Below are positions 1-6,742 of a DNA stretch of 12,620 bases, one piece after another. The position numbers and the translations under genes are program-made. Source of the DNA: CAZWBR01 sp964404205 (GTDB taxonomy: Bacteria; Bacteroidota; Bacteroidia; Bacteroidales; Prolixibacteraceae). The first letter of the stretch is position 1, and every line of letters begins with the position of its first letter. The notes beneath the pieces are model-generated. The model was not told the DNA's origin. It was given only the letters and a program-made list of their open reading frames with translations, and ran no database searches. The stretch covers positions 1-12,620 of the forward strand of contig CAYOJD010000095.1 of assembly GCA_964404205.1 (NCBI GenBank), written 5' to 3'.

Positions 1-119
1 AGCCAACCGGGAACAACGGGTTGCAGTTTGTACTGAGCTCGGATGATGTGGAGAAAGGCTTGTTTTCGCTGGTTAACAAGGATCTTGTAAAACGAATTAC
101 TCAAAACACGGAGAATTAG
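1..119 (+). CDS. V/A-type ATP synthase subunit E, C-terminal fragment
   Basis: An open frame enters from the left edge (codons in phase with position 3) and stops at TAG 117-119. Only about 38 residues are visible, containing LQFVLSSDDVEKGLFSLVNK and ending KRITQNTEN. No motif identifies it alone. The call rests mainly on position: in Bacteroidota and Chlamydia the gene directly before the DUF2764 gene of the V/A-ATPase operon is subunit E, the peripheral-stalk protein, and the hydrophilic strand-then-helix end fits. It does not resemble the ends of subunits A or B as I know them. The next start lies 3 nt after the stop, so the two are co-transcribed. Another ATPase-associated protein remains possible. 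Confidence 0.5.
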   Translation, partial: PTGNNGLQFVLSSDDVEKGLFSLVNKDLVKRITQNTEN

Positions 120-122
120 CCT

Positions 123-620
123 ATGTCGAATATGGTATACCTACTTTGCAGTTTACCATCATTGAATTTCGCACAGGTGCCGCCCATTTCGCAGGACGAA
201 TTCTACCACGATGCCGAAAAGCAGCTGTCTTCAAAGCATTTCAGCATGCTCGAGCGGGTAGACCTCCGACAAATGGACTCCGATGAACACGGTAAATTGA
301 AAGACTTTGCCCAGCTGTACCAGGATTTGCTCGGCGACATGACGGAACTGAGAACGGCCAAAACGGAAAAACGTCCGGTGCGCCTGGCTCATTTGCCCAA
401 ATCGCTGGCCGACGGCAATCCGCTGGAACGCGAAAAGCAAATCATGCGCTGGCAATGGGATAGACTGGATGATCTGGAAGCCGGGAACACATTTTCCCTG
501 GTGAATGTACTCGTTTACAAACTGAGACTTCAGATCCTGGACCGCCTTCAATCGATGGAGCCGGAACGCGGATCGCAGGTATTTGAATCGGTGATAAACG
601 ATGCCAAAACGAAAGGTTAA
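123..620 (+). CDS. DUF2764 family protein of the V/A-ATPase operon (short form)
   Basis: This is a 165-residue soluble protein. Its N-terminus (VYLLCSLPSLNF, residues 5-16) matches the 'YYYLVASLPxL' opening of DUF2764. Its C-terminal third (a WDRLDDLEAGNTFSL stretch, then KLRLQILDR and ERGSQVFESV) matches the family's usual ending. DUF2764 genes occur in the V/A-ATPase operons of Bacteroidota and Chlamydiae, where classical subunit C is not recognised; a role as central-stalk or C-like connector is an inference. The family members I know are longer (roughly 270 residues), yet both ends are present here, so the middle rather than an end appears shortened. It begins 3 nt after the upstream stop and ends 3 nt before subunit D. 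A second ATG at 132 is an alternative start that would put the conserved motif nearer the N-terminus. Confidence 0.75.
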   Translation: MSNMVYLLCSLPSLNFAQVPPISQDEFYHDAEKQLSSKHFSMLERVDLRQMDSDEHGKLKDFAQLYQDLLGDMTELRTAKTEKRPVRLAHLPKSLADGNPLEREKQIMRWQWDRLDDLEAGNTFSLVNVLVYKLRLQILDRLQSMEPERGSQVFESVINDAKTKG

Positions 621-623
621 GAA

Positions 624-1232
624 ATGGCAGGAATAAAAATTAAATACACCAAAACCGAACGAGCAAAGCAGAAGAAGATTCTGAAGGTTTCGCAACGGAT
701 GCTGCCACTGTTCGAGGCGATGGAAAAATCGTTGATGTCGACGATTAACACCATTGCTGAGCGCATTGACGACATTCGGCAAACCATCGAAAAGAACCGG
801 GAAGCTTCCAAATCCTGGCTCGCTGTGATGGGCGACTCCTGGGGATCGCTGGCGGAGTTTATTTCGGTGAATGAAGTCATTACCAAGCCTGTGGATGTAG
901 CCGGTGTTCGGGTACAACAGTTCGAGCGGGTCGATTTCAAGATTGTGGAGCCCTCGGCCAATACGCCGCTTTGGGTAGACGATGCCATTGAGCTGGTTGC
1001 CGAGCAGCTGCAACTGGAGGCCGAGATTAAGTGCCTGCAGGATCAGATTGAACTGCTCGAAGAAGAACTGCTCGATGTGCGTGCCCGGGTGAAACTGTTT
1101 GAAAACCGACGCATTCCGAATGCGAAAATCGCAATCCGGAAAATCGGACAGAAACTGCAGGATGACGAGCGCCTGACCATTGCCACCGCCAAGGTGGTGA
1201 ACCAGGCTAAATTAGAGGAGGCCATGGCATGA
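624..1232 (+). CDS. ntpD: V/A-type ATP synthase subunit D
   Basis: This 202-residue protein is the normal length for subunit D, the long coiled-coil central rotor shaft that couples the A3B3 catalytic head to the membrane ring. The N-terminus is basic and helical (KIKYTKTERAKQKKILKVSQ, residues 5-24), the usual ATP-synt_D opening. A second long charged helix runs over about residues 130-200 (DQIELLEEELLDVRARVKLF and following), the other half of the antiparallel coiled coil. Between them is a less helical segment (SVNEVITKPVDVAGVRVQQF) typical of the family. The stop TGA (1230-1232) overlaps the next ATG by 4 nt (ATGA), indicating translational coupling to subunit I. Directly preceding it is DUF2764 rather than subunit B, which is unusual. 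Confidence 0.93.
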   Translation: MAGIKIKYTKTERAKQKKILKVSQRMLPLFEAMEKSLMSTINTIAERIDDIRQTIEKNREASKSWLAVMGDSWGSLAEFISVNEVITKPVDVAGVRVQQFERVDFKIVEPSANTPLWVDDAIELVAEQLQLEAEIKCLQDQIELLEEELLDVRARVKLFENRRIPNAKIAIRKIGQKLQDDERLTIATAKVVNQAKLEEAMA

Positions 1233-3053
1233 TTGCAAAAATGAAAAAATTGCTCCTGTTCATGGCTAATACCGGTACGCCGGTTGATGCTCAACTGGCC
1301 GAGCTGGGCCGCCTGGGACTGGTACACATTGTGCCGTTTCAGCCGCCGCGCAACCAATCGATTGAGTTAATCAGCAGCCAGCTGCAGGAGGTCGCCAAAG
1401 CCCTGGAGGTGTTGGAGCGTGTTTCCGCAGAGCAGGCCGTTGCGGTAACTACTGTTGGAAAGCAGGCCGACCACGATGCCGAGCAATGCCTAAAACAAGT
1501 GCTGGAAGCCGACGACAAGCGGACCAAGCTGCTGCAGGCCAAAAGCAATTTGGAAGCCGAGCTCCAGTGGTACGAACAATGGGGCCATGTGGAGCCTTCC
1601 AGCTTTCAAGAGCTGAACGCCCATGGCGTGTACCTGCGTTTGTACGAAGCGAGCGAGAAGGAGCTGAAAAAGCTGAATGGCCGGGATGATGTGCATGTAC
1701 TGGGCGAAGCCAATGGCTTGCAACAAGTAGCGCTGATTACCGAAGAGGCGGACGAAACGCTGCCCTTGAACGAGGTGAAAGCCCCGGAAAAGGATCGCAG
1801 CGAGCTGGAAAATACACTGGCCGATACCATTGCCGAACTGGAAAGCACCGAGCGTGAACTCACCGGACTGGCAGCCGAAAAAGTCCGTTTGCAGGAAGCC
1901 CAAAAGAGCTGGCTCGAACNNNNNNNNNNAACGCCTGGATCTGCTGCATGTGGAGTACGGTGGCGAGTCGCTGGAGGGACAGGTGAATTACTGGAAGGGA
2001 TATATTCCCGAAAAGCAAATTGATGCCTTTACCACGGCTGCCGACCAAAATGGTTGGGGCTATGTAATTGAAGATACTACCGACGAGGATGTGGACGAGG
2101 TGCCCACCTTGATTTATACCTCGCGCTGGGGAGACCGCATTCGTCCGGTGATGAATTTCATGGGGCTGGTGCCCGGCTATAACGAGCTGGATGTGTCGCA
2201 GGTGTTCATGCTGTTCTTCACCTTCTTCACCGGAATACTGGTGGGCGATGCGGGGTATGGACTGGTATTTTTGCTGCTGACCCTGTTTGCCCACAAAAAA
2301 GCAGGCTTTAAGCGTCAGGTGGAATTTCAGCTGATGTACACGCTTTCGGTGTCCATCCTGTTTTGGGGCGTGCTCACCGGAACCTATTTTGGTTCGGAGA
2401 CCGTGGCCAACATTCCATTCCTCGCTAACTTGCGGGTGGAGAAGCTGGCCAGTTTCGGGGGCGACAATGTGTTTGTGCAGCGCTTCATGTTCTTCGTGGG
2501 TGCCATTCACCTCACGGTGGGACACCTGCAACAGGCCATCCGCTACATCAACCGCCTGAAAGCTCTGGCGCAGTTGGGCTGGATCTCCATCACCTGGGGA
2601 CTTTATTTCATCGTCAACCAGATGGTGCTGCAGGTTCCGGCGCCCGATTACATGCCCTGGCTGTTCATCGGTGGTGCGCTGTTGGTGGCCCTGTTTGCCT
2701 CCAGCGGAACCAGCTTTTTCAAAGGAATGCTCTCGTCCATCGGGAACTTGCCTTTAAATATTATCAACGGATTTTCGGATATCATTTCCTATGTGAGATT
2801 GTATGCCGTGGGGCTGTCAACGGTGTTGATGGCGGCTAGTTTCAATGATATGGCCATTGGCGACGGGCTAACAACCGTACTCGCCGGACTGGGTGCCGTT
2901 ATCATTCTGATTCTGGGCCACGGATTAAATATGGCACTGGCTGCCATGGCGGTATTGGTGCACGGCGTTCGTCTGAACATGCTCGAGTACGCCGGACATG
3001 CCGATGTTGAATTCTCGGGAAGTGAATACAATCCTTTCAAAATAAACAAATAG
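1229..3053 (+). CDS. ntpI: V/A-type ATP synthase subunit I (membrane stator a-subunit), crossed by an assembly gap
   Basis: Subunit I forms the stator half-channels that pass ions to the K ring. The first 230 codons (1229-1918) encode the cytoplasmic domain: an alpha/beta start (KLLLFMANTGTPVDAQLAEL), a coiled coil, a globular piece and a second coiled coil. After the N run the frame resumes at 1932 for about 373 codons: the end of the soluble domain (YWKGYIPEK), then seven or eight membrane segments starting near LDVSQVFMLFFTFFTGILVG. Family marks include IHLTVGHL, SYVRLYAVGLS with the presumed essential Arg at 2796-2798, and the terminal GVRLNMLEYAGHADVEFSGS. The two halves are in different phases only because 10 Ns stand in for the gap; together they give about 603 residues, the normal size. 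The ATG overlaps the subunit D stop. I read it as intact, not frameshifted. Confidence 0.93.
1920..1929. other. Assembly gap (10 N) inside subunit I
   Basis: Ten unresolved bases lie in the second coiled coil of subunit I. The upstream frame leaves one base (c1919) and the downstream frame needs two (a1930, a1931), so the true missing length must be divisible by three if the gene is intact. The placeholder of 10 is not. The flanks end in gaac and begin with aacg; collapsing a shared aac gives ...SWLE-RLDLLHVEYG, a continuous helix with nothing missing. Confidence 0.95.
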
Positions 3054-3073
3054 ACAACTTTAAAACTTCAAAA

Positions 3074-3532
3074 ATGATTTTATCTACAGTAGTAACAGGT
3101 TTTGGCGGACATGCCATCGCATTAGGTATAGCAGGCGTTGGATCCGCTATCGGAACAGGTATTGCTGCTCTGGGAGCCATGGGATTATGGAAACAGGCAA
3201 TTAAAGAAAATAAAAAACTGCCTTCGCTGGCACTGGCCATGGTGGGTATGCCCTTGAGTCAGGTCATTTACGGGATGATTTTTATGAACGCCCTGCAGGG
3301 TGCCGATCTGAATCCGGACAGTTACCTGAACCAAATGATTTTTGCCCTGTTCGTGGGTATCGCTATTGCCGCTTCGGCTATTATGCAGGGAAAAGCAGGT
3401 GCTGCTGCCTGTTCAAACCTGGCCGTAAACGACAAGCAAGGGGCAGGGATGTATATTGCTGCCATGGGGGTAATTGAAACTGTTGCCCTGCTTTCCATGG
3501 TATTCGGTATGGGTGCCATTCCGGGCGCATAA
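3074..3532 (+). CDS. ntpK: V/A-type ATP synthase subunit K (proteolipid ring subunit)
   Basis: This 152-residue, very hydrophobic protein has two fused c-type hairpins, hence four transmembrane helices (about residues 10-37, 52-75, 86-112, 126-148). It builds the rotating ring that carries the coupling ion against subunit I. The first helix is the Gly/Ala-rich GIAGVGSAIGTGIAALGAMG. The ion-binding Glu is in the second hairpin (E135, GVIETVALLSMVFG). Hairpin one has M59-P-L-S62-Q63 in place of a carboxylate, and Q105 lies in MQGKAGAA. These match, position for position with a Ser for Thr swap, the sodium ligands described for Enterococcus hirae NtpK (Leu61, Thr64, Gln65, Gln110, Glu139), so Na+ coupling is possible. 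It follows subunit I by 20 nt and is the last ATPase gene; no clear terminator follows. Confidence 0.96.
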   Translation: MILSTVVTGFGGHAIALGIAGVGSAIGTGIAALGAMGLWKQAIKENKKLPSLALAMVGMPLSQVIYGMIFMNALQGADLNPDSYLNQMIFALFVGIAIAASAIMQGKAGAAACSNLAVNDKQGAGMYIAAMGVIETVALLSMVFGMGAIPGA

Positions 3533-3720
3533 ACCCGGATGGAGAGTCTCAAGAACAGATTGCGAGTTGATCAGTCATTTTTCGGTTAACTTAAAAAACA
3601 TCACAAAACAAACAACACCGAAGTTTTGACTTCTACTTTGCATATCGCAAAATAGTTCGAAAAAAGGCAGATAATATGAACACAAAATAGTCGCAAAAGT
3701 GCCAAAGAAGAAGCCAATAT

Positions 3721-3759
3721 CGGTTAATTCAGTAAGTTTCGTATTTACTGCTTTAACCG
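3721..3759 (+). promoter_or_regulatory. Two-tier hairpin in the leader of the phospholipase gene
   Basis: The outer arm CGGTTAA (3721-3727) pairs perfectly with TTAACCG (3753-3759). Inside it CAGTAA (3730-3735) pairs with TTACTG (3745-3750), extendable by a G-U and a U-A pair to leave a five-base loop (3738-3742). Only a 2x2 internal loop separates the tiers. The structure lies 34 nt before the ATG at 3794. A purine-rich, Shine-Dalgarno-like run (3776-3790, containing AGAAGGAAGG) lies between. A T-tract typical of an intrinsic terminator is lacking, so a 5'-UTR element is more likely than a terminator for the ATPase operon. The remaining intergenic DNA (3533-3720) is AT-rich; I see no convincing Bacteroidota promoter, only a poor TACTTTGC match at 3634-3641. 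Confidence 0.5.
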
Positions 3760-3793
3760 GTAAGGCTAACCTTTTGAGGGAGAAGGAAGGACG

Positions 3794-4690
3794 ATGAGAA
3801 AGAAAAACTACATAATTTCACTTTTTTTGGTTTCAATTTATTCGGTGAGCAATTTGCATGCACAGGATAAGGAAGTAGAAGAACTTTGGAAAAATCAAAT
3901 CGATACCGGAAGAGTTGTTTTTACAAAGTCGATGTATCTGGAAATTAACGAGCAGCAGGTATTGGATTTATTGGACCGGCAACCCAGTTTTGGTATGTAC
4001 AAGGATAATTACTTTACCACTGGAATTCCGACCAATAAAAAAATAGACCAATATTCGGCTGATGCCAAGTTTCAGATCAGTATCCGTCAGCGGTTAACCA
4101 AAACCGTTCTGCCGTTTAATTCTCTTTTAATGCTGACTTATACTCAAAAGTCGTTCTGGGATATTTATCAGGATTCTTATCCGTTTGCCGATAACAACTA
4201 TAATCCGGGACTGGCCTTGGCAAAACCGATTGTGGTCGACAACAAGCTGGGAGGGCTTGCAATTTTGGCTTTCGAACACGAATCGAATGGTTTGGCCGAC
4301 AGCCTGAAATCGCGCAGTTGGAATTATTTTGTGTTTACAAGCACCTATTTCTACAACATGTACTTTACATTCCAGGCAAAAGTGTGGGCCGGATGGGTCA
4401 GCGACGATAACCCGGACTTGTTGGACTATCGGGGATACGGGCTGCTTGCTGCAAATTACCGAAGTAAGAATGACCGCTTTGGGATTTCGGCCATCATAAA
4501 TCCGCGAAAGAAACTGACCCGCGCTAATACGCAGCTGGAGCTCAATTATAAGCTCGCTCCAAAATTTAATCAGTACCTGTTTTTACAATGGTACAACGGA
4601 TATGCAGAAGGTCTTTTGGAGTACAATCGGTACAGCTCGATGGTCAGATTGGGGATTTGTATTAAACCTCCGATGCGCAATTTTTATTAG
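3794..4690 (+). CDS. pldA: Outer-membrane phospholipase A (OMPLA/PldA family)
   Basis: The 298-residue protein starts with a signal peptide (MRKKNYIISLFLVSIYSVSN, cleavage likely after LHA at 23) and ends in an aromatic residue (NFY), as outer-membrane barrels do. The catalytic signature is clear: H162 and S164 in FEHESNG and N177 in SRSWN, equivalent to His142, Ser144 and Asn156 of E. coli OMPLA. Other family blocks are present: NNYNPGL before the active site, SDDNPDLLDYRGYG (203-216), QLELNYKL, and the last strands YNGYAEGLLEYNR and VRLGICI. OMPLA hydrolyses acyl chains of phospholipids that reach the outer leaflet, normally as a calcium-dependent dimer. All catalytic residues are kept, so an active enzyme is expected. 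It stands alone, with its own structured leader and strong ribosome-binding site. Confidence 0.93.
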   Translation: MRKKNYIISLFLVSIYSVSNLHAQDKEVEELWKNQIDTGRVVFTKSMYLEINEQQVLDLLDRQPSFGMYKDNYFTTGIPTNKKIDQYSADAKFQISIRQRLTKTVLPFNSLLMLTYTQKSFWDIYQDSYPFADNNYNPGLALAKPIVVDNKLGGLAILAFEHESNGLADSLKSRSWNYFVFTSTYFYNMYFTFQAKVWAGWVSDDNPDLLDYRGYGLLAANYRSKNDRFGISAIINPRKKLTRANTQLELNYKLAPKFNQYLFLQWYNGYAEGLLEYNRYSSMVRLGICIKPPMRNFY

Positions 4691-4774
4691 CAAACAACAA
4701 AAGCTGATACAACAAAATGCGGCATAAATAGGGATTACTTAAGCATCGTTTATTGCAGGATTTCAGTCTGGTGC

Positions 4775-4786
4775 TTCAATATTGAA
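4775..4786. repeat. 12-bp perfect palindrome upstream of the RteC-like gene
   Basis: TTCAATATTGAA reads identically on both strands and sits 73 nt before the chosen ATG (4860) in the 169-nt intergenic region. It could be an operator half-site pair for a dimeric regulator, but a 12-bp AT-rich palindrome can also occur by chance. No promoter elements were recognised beside it. Confidence 0.25.
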
Positions 4787-4840
4787 AGATAGTTCTACGA
4801 TTCGTTGTATGATAGGTGTTATGTCTAGTAGAAAATAATT

Positions 4841-4848
4841 AAAAGGGG
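4841..4848 (+). promoter_or_regulatory. Ribosome-binding site that decides the RteC-like start
   Basis: AAAAGGGG lies 11 nt upstream of ATG 4860. A GTG at 4848 is in the same frame but overlaps this G-run, so the ATG is the better start. Confidence 0.5.
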
Positions 4849-4859
4849 TGATTTTTACC

Positions 4860-5417
4860 ATGAGAAATTACATTCAGATTACAGATAATTTGAAAAGAGT
4901 GCTTTCAAAAAAGGAAGACGTTTCAGATGATTTGGCGGCTCATACGGAGTCTGCAATCGGTCAATGTAAACTGGCTTTGAAACAATTGCACGAGTTAGTA
5001 TTGGCTATCGGTTTTCCAGACAAGAAATCTGAAATTTTCTTTTTTAAAGTAATCAAGCCCAGGGTATACAGTCAGCTGTTATATTTTCAGGCAATTTTGG
5101 AGCTGGAGAGTATCCGCTTAAGTTCTAATGCCTTCAATTACAATATAAAGCTAGTCGGGTGTCAAGAGAAAATATTGTCGTACTTCGAAGAGCATAAGAT
5201 CGACGTAGGATATTTTCGTTATGGATGTCAGCATCTTGACGAAAAATATTTCATGCGGGACGAACAGGAAATTCCCAGCCAACTTCGGAATAATCTTCAT
5301 TTATCGGATGAACAATTCTATACTTGGCATGATCATACCTTTTCATTGATTATGGTCTATGATGTGTTACTCGAATATATTGCGAATGAAATGCTGAAAG
5401 GGAGTTTGGATCTGTAA
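4860..5417 (+). CDS. RteC-domain protein
   Basis: From ATG 4860 this is 185 residues. It carries the blocks of the RteC family: EIFFFKVIKPRVYSQLLYF (58-76), then FRYGCQHLDEKYFMR (119-133), then TWHDHTFSLIMVYDVLLEYI (155-174). RteC is the regulator that, in the Bacteroides conjugative transposon CTnDOT, activates excision genes downstream of the tetracycline-responsive RteA/RteB pair. RteC-domain genes are widespread in Bacteroidota, often in or beside integrative elements. This one lacks adjacent rteA/rteB, excisionase, integrase or transfer genes, so its target is unknown; it may be a domesticated regulator or a leftover of an element. The DNA is markedly more AT-rich than the ATPase operon. 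A 94-residue cysteine protein follows after 45 nt and may be co-transcribed. Confidence 0.8.
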   Translation: MRNYIQITDNLKRVLSKKEDVSDDLAAHTESAIGQCKLALKQLHELVLAIGFPDKKSEIFFFKVIKPRVYSQLLYFQAILELESIRLSSNAFNYNIKLVGCQEKILSYFEEHKIDVGYFRYGCQHLDEKYFMRDEQEIPSQLRNNLHLSDEQFYTWHDHTFSLIMVYDVLLEYIANEMLKGSLDL

Positions 5418-5462
5418 GACAATCCACTGAGTAATAGACAACCAATCTTAACGAAAATTATC

Positions 5463-5747
5463 ATGATATATAATCATCTCAAATTTGTTAGAAATGCAGA
5501 TCTAATTTCACTGTTTATTGCATGTCCATTTAAAAATCGTGATTTGAATTGCCCATTTTCTCATTTTCATTATTTAAAAGATGAGTCAGCGCAAATACAG
5601 CAAATTCTTTTTGTTCCCCAACACCGGTTGGATGAAATGCGGCTCATCCATAGGGCCTGTTTTGAACGGTTAATTTCCGAGCAAATGGTTTCGATGAGTA
5701 ACGATTGGCAAAAAGCAATTACCGCAAGTCGTCTGGCTATGAAATAG
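5463..5747 (+). CDS. Small cysteine protein with duplicated CPF motif, function unknown
   Basis: The product is 94 residues, soluble, with no signal peptide. The notable part is C21-P-F, then C30-P-F, with H63-x2-C66 at the end of a predicted helix (DEMRLIHRACFERL). Two CPx motifs followed by HxxC give a four-ligand set that could bind zinc; this is inference. Small Bacteroidota hypotheticals with a 'CPF...(I/L)...H..C..R' layout are familiar to me, but none with a known function. The segment after residue 70 has no distinguishing feature. It is 45 nt downstream of the RteC-like gene on the same strand, in similarly AT-rich DNA, which suggests a shared transcript. No clear ribosome-binding site precedes the ATG, as is common in this phylum. 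Confidence 0.65.
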   Translation: MIYNHLKFVRNADLISLFIACPFKNRDLNCPFSHFHYLKDESAQIQQILFVPQHRLDEMRLIHRACFERLISEQMVSMSNDWQKAITASRLAMK

Positions 5748-5911
5748 ACAACTGATGAATTCCTGATTGACCACATAAGCGTTACGATATAACTTTTTTT
5801 AAACGGATACAAATGCAACTATTCATAAATAGAATTAATCTTTTGTATTTCGTGTTGAAGAAGCTTGTGACGTTTATTCATTAACTGAAGGTATAAACAG
5901 AAAACAAGGCT

Positions 5912-6730
5912 ATGAAAACAACTAATTACCACTTTAAAAGGGGATGGGGCTGCTTGGTTTTGGTCCTATGTCTTAGTTCCTGCGAGCTTTTTGAGTACCA
6001 TCCGTACGATACACAAAACTTCAAAAAGACTGATGTAAATGCCGTTAACATTGCTAAGATTGAACTACAGGATGACAATTCGGACACGCTTCGCTTTGTA
6101 TTTACAGGTGACAGCCAACGCTATTACGACGAGATAGAATTATTCGTTGATAATGTCAACCAACGCGGTTGTATTGACTTTATAATTCACGGAGGTGACA
6201 TTACTGACTTTGGTCTCAGTAAGGAATACAACTGGATGTACGACATTTTGAATCGACTGGATGTACCATTTGTGACCTTGATCGGCAACCACGATGTTTT
6301 AGGGCAAGGCAAGGACGTTTACCTGGAGGTCTTCGGGGACTATAATTTCTCATTCGTTTCTCACCGCACACGTTTTATTTGTTTAAATACAAACGCGCTC
6401 GAATTTGACTACGCTACGCCAGTTCCTGACTTTGATTATATGTCAGGTTTCCTGAATGACACAAACGGTGTTGACCAAATGATTGTAGTAATGCATGCAC
6501 CTCCATACAGCGATGAATTCAATAATAATTCTAGTGCTATGTTCAATTATATCATCGAGCAGTATAAAAACGTACGTTTTTGCTTGTATGCGCACAACCA
6601 CCAGTTTGAAATTAATGACTTTTTTAACAACGGTATTGAATACTTCGGTTGCGAAGACATTTCAAAACGAAGCTACCTTGTCTTCACTGTCACACCTGAC
6701 GCTTTCAGTTACGAGCTTGAACCCTTTTAA
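5912..6730 (+). CDS. Lipoprotein metallophosphoesterase
   Basis: The 272-residue protein begins with a lipoprotein signal: basic start, hydrophobic stretch, then lipobox L21-S-S-C24. Calcineurin-like phosphoesterase motifs follow in order: GDSQ (D67), GGD (D96), GNHD (N126, H127), MHAPP (H195) and AHNH (H228, H230). The first motif has Gln where classical enzymes have D-x-H, and the last has Ala before HxH where Gly is usual; DxQ variants are, to my knowledge, common among secreted Bacteroidota members. The fold hydrolyses phosphomono- or diesters using two metal ions; substrate is unknown. It would be membrane-anchored in the periplasm or at the outer membrane. The following gene starts after 12 nt and encodes a predicted outer-membrane barrel, so they probably work as a pair. 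The 164 nt upstream hold a T7 run (5794-5800) after a weak four-pair stem and no recognised promoter. Confidence 0.9.
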   Translation: MKTTNYHFKRGWGCLVLVLCLSSCELFEYHPYDTQNFKKTDVNAVNIAKIELQDDNSDTLRFVFTGDSQRYYDEIELFVDNVNQRGCIDFIIHGGDITDFGLSKEYNWMYDILNRLDVPFVTLIGNHDVLGQGKDVYLEVFGDYNFSFVSHRTRFICLNTNALEFDYATPVPDFDYMSGFLNDTNGVDQMIVVMHAPPYSDEFNNNSSAMFNYIIEQYKNVRFCLYAHNHQFEINDFFNNGIEYFGCEDISKRSYLVFTVTPDAFSYELEPF

Positions 6731-6742
6731 TTGATTTAATTA

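Noticed and set aside
231..1013. Long minus-strand ORF opposite DUF2764 and subunit D
   Set aside because: It lacks family features and mirrors the strongly supported plus-strand genes; a codon-bias shadow.
1486..2531. Several ORFs on both strands around the N-gap, including one that crosses the gap out of frame
   Set aside because: They are out-of-frame readings of subunit I, created partly by the 10-N placeholder.
3520..3539. TCCGGG/CCCGGA stem spanning the subunit K stop codon
   Set aside because: Six pairs but no T-run follows, and half of it lies in coding sequence; not convincing as a terminator.
3634..3641. TACTTTGC resembling a Bacteroidota -7 element
   Set aside because: Spacing within TAnnTTTG is off by one and no TTTG box lies at the right distance upstream.
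3049..5755. The 12-mer AAATAGACAACT at the ends of both the subunit I gene and the small cysteine gene, as possible att-like repeats
   Set aside because: Both span a lysine-stop end in AT-rich DNA; the match does not extend and no integrase is present.
5781..5800. GTTA/TAAC stem followed by seven T, possible terminator after the small cysteine protein
   Set aside because: Only four weak pairs; the stem would be unstable.
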